This document shows, one piece after another, positions 10,323-21,539 of a stretch of DNA of 64,000 nucleotides; the stretch's first letter is position 1, and every line of letters begins with the position of its first letter. The translations under genes were made by a program, and so were the position numbers. The notes beneath the pieces were generated by a model. It saw only the letters and a program-made list of their open reading frames with translations. It ran no database searches and was not told the DNA's origin. Source of the stretch: Lumnitzera littorea (lineage: Eukaryota > Streptophyta > Magnoliopsida > Myrtales > Combretaceae); the NCBI GenBank assembly GCA_024138015.1, contig JAMXBB010000003.1, positions 78,348,777-78,412,776 of the forward strand, read 5' to 3'.

Positions 10323-12303
10323 TGTTACGACCTAAGAAACATCTAGATCGTAGCATTACCATTTTATACGGTAAGAAGACCCGAGGTTAATCTCTACTAT
10401 TGATCAAGAATCCCCTTCGCAACATGCAAGACTTCCACTACAACCTTTACCACTGTAGGGAAACTAATATCAAGTAATAATAATAGAGTAATATAAATAA
10501 ATAGACAATTGATTAAGTTCAACTAATAAGTTTAGGGATCGTCATCACCTAAATAAGTCTACAAACTAGACTACAGAAATTCCAGTAATCAGTATAGTAG
10601 TCTCACATGCTATTGAAATACTCAAATGAATAACACTAGAGAGTCCAAAAATAAATCTCAAATTCACTCATGCTCCCGCCTTCTCACATCTCCTAAAAGC
10701 TAGCTTAACTCACCTCGAGCATCTCTGAAATCGATTCTAACCAGAGATCAACCTATGATAACCAATTATAGAAGTATAAGCAATAAACTAGCTTAATGAG
10801 TAACCTTTCTATCTTACCGAGAAATAATTGCAAGCAAGTTAATTAAACAAGAGTATGAATGCATGTACAAGCATTATTGTATATAACCTACTGGCTTAGG
10901 TTGGGCAAAAAGATCACAAATTGCGAATCAAGTTATGAATTGAGCTAAACCAAATTGAAAAATTAAATTTTTTGCAAGCAATTCAATTTGCAATTTGGTT
11001 TTGTTATAAATAAACGAATCACAGTTCAACTCTTGAAAGCGAACTGAACCAAACCGTTTTGAACCAAACAAGTTGGTTAAACAAACAAAAATTCACACAA
11101 TTGTTTTGTTTTTTTATTTTTTAGGTCAATCTTCATGGATTTTATCAAAATTTTCATATCTTCTTGATTTTTGTCTCTTTTTTTAGGTTAATTATTGAGA
11201 TTAAGTTGAAAGAGTTTCATCTTAAATTTCACATATAGAAATTTTACTTTTGTAAATTGCCCCTTTCTTATATGTTTTCAAATTAGGGGTCTAACGTTAG
11301 TCCTATTTACGTGTCTCTTATCTCTTTTCCCATTTTTAGGGTGTCTCTTTTATTTTCTTCATTTTTGAATGGATAACTCTACTTCACCCTCTTCGTTGTT
11401 GTTCATTACAATAGAGTCTCTTATCTTTATATAATCAAATTAAATTTGTTAAGATCTTGTACAACTTTTTGTTAAGTATCATTATACATCATGTATAAGA
11501 AATTAACTAGAAATATATCGAAGGAAAATATGTTATAGGAGATAAAAATATTTAGTGAAAATTTGATATAAATGGTTCAAAACCTGAATCAAACTAAACT
11601 AAACAAGTTTTGATTAGGTTCAAAAAATTTATGAACCGAAACATATGGTTAGGTTTGATTCACAAAAAAAAAAACAAATTATTATATTAGGTTCAGTTTG
11701 ATAGGGGGGTTAATCGTACCGAACCTAACCGCACCCACCCTTACTACTAGTAATTGTATAAAGGACAGTTTTATGCCCACCGTTGCCTAAGCTGAGAAGT
11801 ATTTAAGCACATCAAGATGCAGGTCTTCAAGTCCAATTCCAATTTAAGTTCTCTTAGATTTACTCTAAGTAGTAGACATGACCAGGCCCCAAATTGAGGG
11901 TAACACTCCCTTAAACCAACTAGTTCCCAAAAGTTAAGGTAAGGACATGTCACACAAATACATTGTGTGAAAACAACTAAAAAAAGCAAGATACTAATTA
12001 GATCTATAAATGCATGATCTCCTACTTTACTGTATAGTGCTTATGCCCTTTAACTTATGTAATAAGATGCAATGCATACTTAGTTCAATTATAAGCTGAA
12101 TATTTATTAATCTGGATTCATGAGGTGACTAAGCAAATATGATTTAGACACTCTAATTCCTTAAGTTATAATGCAGCAAGTAAGAGTACTTGAAATATCA
12201 TAGGAAATTTTGCAAGAAAGAATCAACCATAGTAATCATATACAAGTTCCCATATACCCTAACATCTAATAAGTTTGATTATCAGATTATATTATATGGT
12301 GCA
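10323..12303 (+). repeat. LTR left part (third copy of the TGTYACGA family)
   Basis: Starts TGTTACGACC, close to TGTCACGAAC at 43920 and TGTCAGGACC at 34335. Further shared text includes ATCAAGAA followed by ATACAAGGCTCTACAACC-like wording, a GCTTAATGAG stretch and TATGAATGCATGTAC. It is diverged and interrupted by a hAT-like element (10896-11743). At 12303 it is cut by the minus-strand Tat element, and its right part probably resumes at 40313. I cannot see its right end or matching target duplication, so solo LTR versus full element is undecided. Confidence 0.6.
10896..11743. mobile_element. hAT-like non-autonomous element
   Basis: Ends read TTAGGTTGGGC and, on the reverse strand, TAAGGGTGGGT, similar to hAT termini. 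Flanking 8-mers CTACTGGC (10888-10895) and CTACTAGT (11744-11751) match at 6 of 8 positions. The inside is rich in AACCGAACC/GGTTCGGTT-type words, common in plant hAT MITEs. No transposase frame is present. It lies inside the LTR that starts at 10323. Confidence 0.55.
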
Positions 12304-13615
12304 TATTGAGCTTGGATTTTTCAGTTTTTACTTTCCTTAATCTGATTTATATCAAAACCTATACCCATTCAATATAAACTCTCAACTAAGAATTAAGGAA
12401 AACTTGGTTTCATATAGATTTTGAAAAACATTTAGAGTTGCCATTTGGTCAAGGTCGGGAAAAAGTTAAGTTAAAATCAATTAGATAAATTGATTCTAAC
12501 TTAGCTACTGATTTACGAGAAAATTACTTTAAAAAATGATTTTGAAAAACCAGAAATTTTGAATTTGCGAGCTAATTTATTAAACCCTAAACATTTACTA
12601 CCCTAACCTTTTAAATTTAGTTTTATTTTTCAAAATACCCTTTTTACATGAAAGAATAATTCTAAGTTACAAGAAAGAAAGAAAAATAATTTTTAATTAC
12701 AAAAAGAAGAAATTAAGGAATTAAGTTTACTCATTTACAAAAGGGAAAGTTAAAAAAAAAGAATCCCCATTTTAAGTTACCCCATAAGTGCATACGTACC
12801 CTCTAATAGGGATTAAATTTACTATAGCTCGATTCTAAAAACATTAGTAAGTTGGTTTATTTTAATTTCAAAAAATAACCTAGTTTACATTTTTATCCAT
12901 ATATATATTTTTATTTCAAAATAGTTCTAAAAAGGATCCTAATTTGGTGCTTTTTGAAAAATTCTAGAAATGAACTCTAATTTTTTAAAAGAATTCATTA
13001 ACAATTTTGTTTAATTTTGGAAAATGAGATTTTTTAGGTGACAAAATTCCTTTATTTATTTATCTATTTACTTGTTTTTATTTTTGAAAAACAAAATCTA
13101 TTTTAAACTTTAAAAGAAGAGGATAAACAAACATTTTAATAAAAGAAATGATTATTTTTATTTATTTATTTGTCATTTGAAAAAAAGGACAAACATTTTT
13201 TCTCTTTTTTTTTTAACATAACAAAATGAAATTAAAATAAATAAATAAATAAATAAAAAAGAAAGAGAGAAAGGATAGGGTCAAACTAGAGAGATGTAGC
13301 TACAGGTCTGGGCTTAGAGAATGGTTTGTGGCCCAAGTTCGAGTCAAGTTGGTTGACCTGATTCACATGCATTGCACGTGTGTAGTAAAAGAAAGAGAAG
13401 GAGACCAAGGGGGTGCTCCATAGTGAGATTTTGGCTCCAAAACAACTAAAAAACTTTAGATTTGTGTGTTTTTTTATTGACAAATGGTGATTTGGTGCAA
13501 GTATCCGAGTGTTTTAGGTAGTGGTTGAAGTTTGCTACCGGTGGTGGTTGTTGGGTGTCAAGTGCTACGGTGGCTAAGCGTAAATCAGAGTTGGTCTAAG
13601 GATTTCGAAGACACA

Positions 13616-14038
13616 AGGGCATGTTTAGTGCATGGAATTAAAATTCCATTCCCTCCTTATTTTGCCATCATCACGTTTACTTAGTTTTTTGTCATGAAAT
13701 CACAATTCCTCACCACTACCACCATTACCACTGTCATCGCCATCACTACCACCACCATCATTGACCATCGCCGCCGTAGTCACCGCTACCGCCACCGCCA
13801 CCACCATTGTCATTGCCATTACCACTGTCGCTAACCACCACCACCTATTACTTTAGGATAAGTTGAAAAAGAAAATAAATTGAGGATAATTTAGTCATTA
13901 AAGTTGTATTATATGTCTATCCTTAAATTATTTATAAATTTAACTAAACAAAATAATATGTATTACACCTTTATTCCATTCCTTATGAAATTCCAATTCC
14001 ATTCTCTCCTCATTATATTCCATAAACTAAACGTGTTG
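13616..14038. mobile_element. MITE, Tourist/Harbinger-like
   Basis: Present in this LTR but absent at the matching site of the partner LTR (about 39425), which gives an empty site. Ends are inverted: GGGCATGTTTAGTGCATGGAAT on the left and, reversed, CAACACGTTTAGTTTATGGAAT on the right. The GGG.ATGTTTAGT start resembles PIF/Harbinger MITEs. TTA follows the right end but the left flank does not match cleanly. The centre is a degenerate CAC/CAT/CCG trinucleotide run (about 13709-13852). Confidence 0.6.
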
Positions 14039-15138
14039 TTAGTTCAATGGTGTTCTTCATTTTAGATGGGGTGTAGTGGAGATGTGGTTTTTGAAGAATT
14101 AGGTTGCAATTGGTTCAAGTCTCATGGTGGAGTTTGGTGGAGCATCAAAGAAGCATGGCAACTTGCGAAGGGGCTTAAGTTAGAGAGCTAAGGATCCAAG
14201 GAGCTCAATCGTAGTGTTGGTTTGGTCTAAAAACTACCATGATTGAGCTTCTAGTTAAAGAGAGAGAGAGGATTTGTGCGAGTGTTTGGAGTGGGTTTTA
14301 GTGATAGTTGATGCTAGAACTAAGATGGGGAGGTCGAATTTATATTAGTCCAAGCTTGAATAAGCTTAGAAACTCTATTAAAGGCATATTGGGCATCTCA
14401 AATTTCATGCACATGGGCGATTTTCTTTAGCCAATTTGAAGTGCATTTTAGTTGAATTTAGATGACTTTTAGGATTGATTCAAAACTAAGCTAAGTATTC
14501 TATGCGATTTCACCGTTAATTTAGTGAAATTGTGTAGAAAAAGTGGTAAAAAATGACCTAGAAGTAGTTAACCCAAAGTGGGAAAGAGATTGAGATTTGA
14601 GGAGCCATGGTAGGAAAGATGATGGAAGGTCACTGGCATGTGCAAGGAACGTACATGATACACCTAAACTGACTCATGTATCTTACATGCCTATTTGAAA
14701 AATTAACCTAAGCACTAAGTGCTTAAGCGTCCTAGGCTTCCATTTCGAGGCTTTTAGCCCATTTTCCAACGAACCAAGTCTTGTACCTAGTTCGATCTTA
14801 AGCCTTTCTTTTTTAAAGGGAAATAAATAAATAAAACATCAAATTTAATTCCAAGTCAAAATTAAATTCTAATTGACCAAGTTATGTATGCGTGTGTTTT
14901 AAAAATAAAAAATAATAATTTTTAAATGAAGCTCATTTTTAATAATTGTATGTACTTAGACATTATTTAACCTTAAAAATAAATTTCCCAATCTATGTCA
15001 CCTAATAAGCCTAAGATATTTTTCCTAATTTTTTGTAGTTTTCATTTTTATTCAATTTTTTTTTTGTATTTTCTATTTTTTTTTATTTTTTGAATTAAGA
15101 CCCTTTTCCTTATTCTTCAAAAATACTAAAACTATAAG

Positions 15139-15143
15139 GGGGC
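15139..15143. repeat. Left target duplication of plus Tat element
   Basis: GGGGC, repeated at 29723-29727. Confidence 0.85.
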
Positions 15144-15520
15144 TATAAACACCTCATTTTTGCCAATTTGTATTTTTTTGTTAATTGAGCCAAGTTAATG
15201 AATAAAAAAATGAATAATAATAATAATAATAAGAAATAAAAAATGAAAAAACAAAAAAATAGAATAAAGAAAATCAAGTTAGGTCATAAGAAATTAAGTT
15301 AAGAGTCAAGTCATATCAAGTTGGATTAAGTTGAGTTGTTGGATCAATTATTAGGATGGGTTAAATCAATTAGTTTTAGGCTAAACCAATTTAGGAGTTT
15401 AAAATCAGGATTTATTAAATTATCAGGCTAAATTGGATCAGGTTGGGCCTTAAAAAAAAAGCCCAAACTAGTTAAAGTTTTTAGAAGTTAAGGCAAATCT
15501 AAGTTAAATCGTAAACGAAT

Positions 15521-15543
15521 CTTTCGTATCTTTGATACGAAAG
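15521..15543. promoter_or_regulatory. Palindrome upstream of LTR TATA box
   Basis: CTTTCGTATC, loop TTT, GATACGAAAG: a perfect 10-bp stem, 16 bp upstream of the TATA box. It is kept exactly in the 3' LTR at 28150-28172 although the surroundings have diverged, so it may be a promoter element. Confidence 0.55.
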
Positions 15544-15558
15544 GTTCGATTTAAAACC

Positions 15559-15566
15559 TATAAATA
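15559..15566 (+). promoter_or_regulatory. TATA box of plus Tat 5' LTR
   Basis: TATAAATA, the likely core promoter of the element, repeated at 28189-28196 in the 3' LTR. Transcription would be expected to begin about 30 bases downstream. Confidence 0.65.
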
Positions 15567-15609
15567 GCACATTGGTTAGTAATTCAAGGAGAGTTTTTTT
15601 TTTCACATA

Positions 15610-16290
15610 ACACCCAAAACACCATACACACCCCCACAAACCCCCACGCGACACAACCACACCATATGTGCCACTACACCACCCTTACGCACCACCATAC
15701 GCCCCCACACACCGCTGCACAAGCACCACGCACCATAACCACATCATACTGCTTCGCTGCCCAAATCCATACCGCCTCTGTATAGCACCACTGCCCAAGC
15801 GTTGCCTAGATCCATGCCACCAACACCATCGCCCAGGCGTCGCCCACTGTTGCCCGAAGCACTGCCCAAGCATCACCTACTGTCACCCAAAGCATCGTCC
15901 ACTACCGCCCTAAGCCATCGCTCGAGTTACCGCACAAACACCCTTACTTATGTTGCCCATCGCTATCGCCAACATTACTTAAACCATTGCCTAGTCCATC
16001 ACCACTGATGTCCTAAACCATCACCTAGTCGCTCGCTTATATCGCTTGAGTCACCACCTATGCCATCGCCCTCGCTCGCCCGTGTGTTACTTAAGTCATC
16101 GCCTGTATGTTACCTAAGCTCTTGCCTGAGCTATCGCCCGCTCTTGCCCAATTGCATGCTCATTTAATCACCCATCCGTTCGCCCACATACGCATAAGCC
16201 ATTGCCTAAGTTATCGCCCGAACTCACCTACAGGATCGCCCATGTCGCTTAGATCACTAACCAATACCGACGATCCAACGCTAAGTAATT
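15610..16290 (+). repeat. C-rich degenerate repeat in LTR
   Basis: Composed of imperfect CATCGCCCAAGC/CACCGCCCA-like words, very C-rich on the plus strand and poor in G, within a very AT-rich LTR. It is also present in the 3' LTR (about 28250-28850). Open frames here arise because few stop codons can form. The two LTR copies are not open in the same frame, so I do not call a gene. Confidence 0.7.
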
Positions 16291-17165
16291 ATTTTTATTT
16301 TTTATTTTATTTTGTTTAGTTTTAGTAATTTTTATTAATTTTCTTTATTGGTTATTTATTTTTATTATTAATTAATTTTTGTGTTTAAGTGCAGGTTTTT
16401 TTTATTTTGCAATTTTTGTTAAATTAGTTTTTTTTAAATCACATTTTATTTAATAAAAAATATATTTTTGACACTTAGTGGTTTTGGAAAATATAAAAAA
16501 TCTAAATTGAGTTTTTTTTTTTAAAGAAAAGATAGTTAATTAGGGTTTTTGTTTAATTTAGGAAAATTAGATTTTTTAGAGTTCTTCTTGAAATAATAAA
16601 TTGATAAAAAATGTAAATTTCGCTCGGTTTTAAAAGAAAAATTACCCACTCGCTAAAAATTTTATAAAAAAAAAACTACGGTTAATTTGATCCTAATTAG
16701 TAGATACATAGGTACCTTCGGAACAACCGTTAAAAAATAAATTTTTTTCCCCTTATTAGAAATTCGTAATAAAAAAATAATAATAATAAAAATCATTTTT
16801 AGTTACTTTTTCCTATTTAGGTATATTTTAATATTTTTAGAAAAATTATAAAAAATAAAACCCATTAGCTTTTCTTTTTATTTTCATATGATAACTTAAT
16901 CTTAATAAGTTAGTCCTTAAACCCGATTTTCTAGTTTAATTTTCTATAAATTAATTTTTTTTAGTATATTTGTAGACTAGTAGTCAAATTAAGGTTTTCT
17001 CACCTGAAAACCCTAATTTTATTTTTATTAGTTGAACTGATTGGTGACTCCATTTTTTAAAAGAAAAACATTTTCTTTTCCTTAGTTTAATATCAAATAA
17101 TTTATATTAACCAGGTTGGGCTTAATATAAGTTAAATTGAGGAAACCAAAATAAGGCTCAATAAA

Positions 17166-17186
17166 ATTAACAACTCGATTAGGAAC
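17166..17186 (+). promoter_or_regulatory. Degraded primer-binding site of plus Tat element
   Basis: AACAACTCGATTAGG lies 3 bases after the LTR. The minus Tat element has TGGCGACTCTACTAGGG at the matching place, and the differences are mainly G to A and C to T. Both are followed by GGGCTAGCCAT. The matching tRNA was not identified. Confidence 0.5.
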
Positions 17187-18052
17187 CACTTGTGGGCTAG
17201 CCATGTAAAAATTAAAAACTTAATTGATGGGTTTTTTTTATATTATTTTTTTATTGTATTATAGTAGTACTAATTTTTTTTTTAGTAATGTAGGCTTAAG
17301 AACAAAGCCTAGCCCAATGAGCCTTCTAAGGGGTTAGGAGGAATTTTTTTTAATCATTCATATGTTTAAATGTGGTTAGACTTAGGCTACATTAGGAACT
17401 TAGGACGAACCACTATTATTAAACCTTTAGGTCATTGGTATCATTACCCCTGCCTAGCAGTAATAAGCGAGCCCACTCAATCTTCATTATAGCCCACCAG
17501 ACTTCTTTTTAGAAAGCCTTGAAGCTATGGAGCCTAGGACCCATAGACCATACCCTCTTACATTATTCTTTTCGAAAAGGGGTAGTTGTTTTTTTAAAAT
17601 TATAAGAAAAGTCTGATTTAATCTACAGTCAGTTAATCGTCCATTTTCAATTAAAAATTTTTTTAAACCTTATATATAAATATACACGAGCTTCATTTTT
17701 ATTAAATCATATTTTGAATATACTTATATATAAGGCCGCTCTTTGATTGTAGATTTATCATAATTCCTATAATTTATTAATTACCGACTCCTATTACATT
17801 GCATGCATGTGTAACATATTGCATTTTCATATATTTGATTACGTTTATTTTTCTGTGAATATCTTATTTCGAGTGCTATATGTGTTTTATTCTTATTGTC
17901 CCGTAGTTAGTGAAAGGCTGCACAATTTCTAAGGAAATCTTTAGAAAAGATCCGAAATTATTAACATCGGATCAACTTTATTCTAAATTTAGGGTCCTCA
18001 TTGTAAATAGTCATTCCATTTTATTTCATTTATATCTTTTTATAATATAGAT
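17187..18052 (+). other. 5' leader of plus Tat element
   Basis: Non-coding leader between the primer-binding site and ORF1. It begins with GGGCTAGCCAT, shared with the minus element. It is AT-rich with no domain. Long leaders are usual in this lineage. Confidence 0.6.
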
Positions 18053-19582
18053 ATGGAGAGTCAGGGTAGTATTAGTCCAGATCCCATCAGCCCAAGGCCC
18101 GTCTATGAGCTCTAATTAGATAAGTACTCCTTCCCCAAAGCCATCTTGAAAAATTGGTTAAACCAGCTTTTGCCCACCAAGCAAAATCACGTCTATAAGA
18201 AGATCGAGCCGATCATATCCCTCATGCAGGTCTAGCTCTATTGGCCTCTAATCCAAGCCCTTATCCATTATTAGGATCTAAAATCTGTAGCTTTCAACTT
18301 TAGCCCCCATGTATTGATACCCACCATAGAAGAATACACGCAGCTTCTTAGTGCCCCGCCCCTCGAAGTAGGCATAACTATCTCTGATCTTAGAGTCCAG
18401 CCTGACAAAATCTTCATGATGCTATTAGAGGTCAAGAAGTCAACCTTAGCCCCATTCTTATCTTCAAAAGGCCAAAAATGTCTCAATATCCTAAGATTGG
18501 TGGAGTGGTTTTCAAGCCTAAATGCCTACTAGAAATATCGCCAGATCTTCTGTGGAGGATATGAATCGTAGGCTGAAAAGAGGGTCAATGCCTTTATTGT
18601 AGCAGTGTTTGGAACAGTATTGTTTCCCTTCAGATATGGTCAGGTCCACTATAGGGTTGCCAAGCTAGTGACTCAATTCCTAGCTGATAAATCTTATATA
18701 CCGGCGCTATTGGCAGAACAGTTCAGGACGCTTACCTACCTGAAGTAGCAGGGGCACAGTTATTTCATAGCTAATCTTACAATTCTTACCGTATGGTTTT
18801 TTAGTCACACACAAAGGTATGGAAGGTATCTTCTTAGAGAGTCCTTGAAGGAGAATATGGACCTGATTAATGAATTTGCCTACCACCTTAAGGTATTGGA
18901 TGAAGCTCAATTTAAGGGATGGGTTTCAGTTATCAGCAAAATGCAGCCAGTAGACTTTATATGGATAGTTAGATGGACCCATTGTACTCAAGCTGTCTTG
19001 GGGTGCACCTATTATGTAAGAGTTCCCCTTATTGGTATTACAGGCTGTACTGAATATTTCCTGGCTTGTATCACCAAACAATTGGGCCTACTACAAGAGA
19101 TAGCTTATAAAGACTCCTTGGACGTTGTCACAATGAATTATCAAGATCCTTATATATCCACAGCTACTCTAATCCAACGATTAGCAGAACTCGTGAAGCT
19201 ATGGGAACGAAGAGAAGTCAAGAAGATAGTCAATGTGAGAACTTGGAGGGGCAAAGTCGAAGAATACTGAGCCACCAAGCAATTCATTTATGATCAGTTG
19301 GAGAAGACTAAAAAGATATGGTATGAAGCTCCAAATGTATTTAGACACAGGCTAGATCCAAAACGTCTTTCACCCGCTGAGTAAGCCTACCGAGACACTA
19401 CACGGGCTAGAGTTGAAGCCCAATTCTGAGAAAGTAAGAGGATCGTTGAAGAGTTAAGGTTGGAAAATGAGAGACTACTAGAGAAAAATCAATTCTTGAG
19501 GAACAAGATTTGAGAAAGGGATGTTACGGTACAAAAACTTATGAAGAAAGTTGATGAAGCTCATCCCTGCCAAATCTGTTAG
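18053..19582 (+). pseudogene. Tat/Ogre ORF1 (extra ORF upstream of gag)
   Basis: About 509 codons in one uninterrupted frame apart from roughly ten stop codons. It starts at ATG 18053 and ends at TAG 19580-19582. This position and sequence correspond to the ORF1 of unknown function that Ogre-type elements carry before gag (DUF7745-like in my recollection). Typical pieces are IPTIEEYTQLL (about 18312-18345), VFGTVLFPF, an LLAEQFRTLTYLK segment and the HTQRYGRYLL segment. The C-terminal part (about 19270-19560) is rich in charged residues and likely coiled coil. The frame has survived while stops accumulated, with CAG, TGG and CGA codons turned into TAG or TGA. The role is unknown. Confidence 0.75.
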
Positions 19583-19965
19583 CTCTTGTAGATATAAGAT
19601 TTAACTTTTTTTTTTTTTTAAGTTAGTTAGGAGTTTTTCTTTTCCTTTCACTTAGTTCGTTGTATAAGTTGGATCTTATGATTAATAAATTTGCAACTTT
19701 AGTAAATAAAATTTTCATTAATTGTACAGTCTCTTGCTCATTATTATTATTTGTTTGTTTATTTGACATTTAAAAAAAAAGAAAAAAAAAAAAAAGAGAC
19801 AAACAACAGAACAACAAAAGTCACAAAAAACAAAAAAAAAAAAAGCAAAAAATCTTTAATCCACCAAAAAGTCTAAAACTTAGGTTTTTGCATAAGATTT
19901 CGAAGATAGCATCCAAGTGAGTAAACTCAACTAGAAGCCCGATATTCACTCATTCTAAGGCAAGG
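19583..19965 (+). other. ORF1-gag spacer
   Basis: Short AT-rich spacer with poly-A tracts (about 19770-19850). No coding signal. Gag starts at ATG 19966. Confidence 0.5.
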
Positions 19966-21430
19966 ATGTCGACTTAGGGTACTGGAAATGTTAGTCAAAC
20001 CGAGCCCGACCTAAGAGTAGTGACTCTGGAAGAAAACATGAACAAGATGGTCGAACAGATTTAAGCTCTCACTTAGGCTATTGGGATTCTTAACAATAGA
20101 CAAGCATCTCAAACTAACCCAAGCTAAACTGTAGAAACGATCCCTCCCCCTGAACTTGAAGATGAAGAATCAGTCCTTAATGCTGAGGCATGGAGGAAGG
20201 AGATTGAAGAGAAACACCGCAAAATGGAAAGGAAGGTCATGTAGCAGTTAATAGAGAAGATGAAAACCTTAGAAATGGTAAATGGGTTTAAGCAAATGGG
20301 AATGATCAGTTTACTGACCTATGAAGACAATGACTTCTTGGAAAGATCTAAGGTACCAAAATTTGAGAAATACAATGGGATTGGCTGCTCAAAACTCCAC
20401 ACTAGGTTATACATTAGGAAAATGGGGAAATACACGAAGTATGATAAGGTGATGGTCCAGACTTTTCAAGACAGCTTGATGGGGCCCACTTTAACCTGGT
20501 ATGCCCAAATGGACCTGAATGAAATTGATACTTAGGATAAGTTAGCACGAGCTTTCTACAACCAATATAAATTCAACATTGAAGTAGCCCCGTCCATGTG
20601 GGATCTAAATAATCTATGAAAGAAGACCAATGAGAATTTTAAAGAATATGCCTAAAGATGGAGGGGCATGGTAGCTAAGGTGACTCCAACCTTAACTAAA
20701 AAGGATCTGACCTTTGCTTTCGTTAATACTCTTGGAAGCCCATATTACCAACACTTGGTTGGGCACCCTATTTCTAATTTTGCAGAAATTATAGCCTCAA
20801 GAAGCTGAATTGAGGAAGCTATTGTTATTGGGAAGCTCCCTAATCTTGAAATAGCTGAAAAGAAGACAACTCCTCCAAGATTTTCCAACAAAGCTAAAGA
20901 AACCACCATCATTGTTGTCGATACCGATAACCTTGTTAGATCCACATCCCCAATAGCTATAACTAGAGGGTCTAATCCCCCGCCGAGTCTAAATCAGAAC
21001 AATCACCTACAGAGAAGACAGTTCACACATATTCTCATTCCTCTAAGTCAGGTTCTCACACGATTAAGGAAGGAGAACTTCTTGACATTTGAAATACCAA
21101 GAGAAGGGCAAAGACCGAGGGATTATAACCTGAAGCTTCGATGTGATTATCATCTAGGGCAAGTGAGGTATTCTACGGACCAATGCTGGAGACTCAGACA
21201 TAAAATTTAGAATCTTATTAATGCCAAATTGGTTCAATTAGACTTCATCCAGACTCCCACTCCTAACGTGGCTAACAACCTTTTGCCAAATCGTGGACAT
21301 TCGATCAATATAATCGTTGCTGAAGCTTCTAAACTAGAATTCAACTTGGACAATCTCCCCATCACAATTTAGGAGATAGCATGGAATCTAAGGAAGATTG
21401 GGTATTTACAGGATATGAATCTCTAAGATA
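19966..21430 (+). pseudogene. Plus Tat gag
   Basis: Capsid and nucleocapsid remnant. After an N-terminal charged, coiled-coil-like region (about 19966-20270) comes the capsid core: KVPKFEKYNGIGCSKLH (about 20350-20400), DSLMGPTLTWYAQMDL (about 20470-20520), FYNQYKFNIEVAPS, then the YAQRWRGMVAKV region with its Gln replaced by a stop. RPRDYNLKLRCDYH and STDQCWRLRHKI (about 21113-21205) form the zinc knuckle, C..H...C, in which the expected second His (GH) is RY. The tail is GHSINIIVAE. Most of it is in the frame of ATG 19966. Stops are mainly at Gln, Trp and Arg positions. Confidence 0.85.
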
Positions 21431-21539
21431 GGAACCGAACCAAACCAAACCAGTGATATATCATCTACTTAAGGAAGGAAAGATAAAGAAAGTCGATATC
21501 ATGGCTATAACAATTCCAAAACTGCGAAAGAGAAGTACT

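Larger units (their letters stand above)
12304..15143 (-). repeat. Minus Tat element 3' LTR, main part
   Basis: Homologous to 38103-40312 over almost its whole length. On the minus strand it ends CTCAATA at 12304. A TATA box (TATAAATT) lies at 14344-14337, conserved with 39761-39754. A MITE at about 13616-14038 is absent from the other LTR. The start of this LTR is displaced to 29745-29723 by the plus-strand insertion. The Met and other codons in it are not coding. Confidence 0.8.
15144..17163 (+). repeat. Plus Tat element 5' LTR
   Basis: Matches 27746-29722 along its length. It starts TATAAACACCTCATTTTTGC (the ancestral TG has become TA) and ends GGCTCAATA. It contains a palindrome and TATA box, then a C-rich, G-poor region (about 15610-16290) and a T-rich U5. 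A TGGTGACTCC word at 17042-17051 resembles the primer-binding site but lies inside the LTR. Confidence 0.9.

Noticed and set aside
15668..16319. Several Pro/His/Cys-rich open frames
   Set aside because: They lie in the C-rich part of an LTR, where stop codons are rare. The partner LTR is not open in the same frame.
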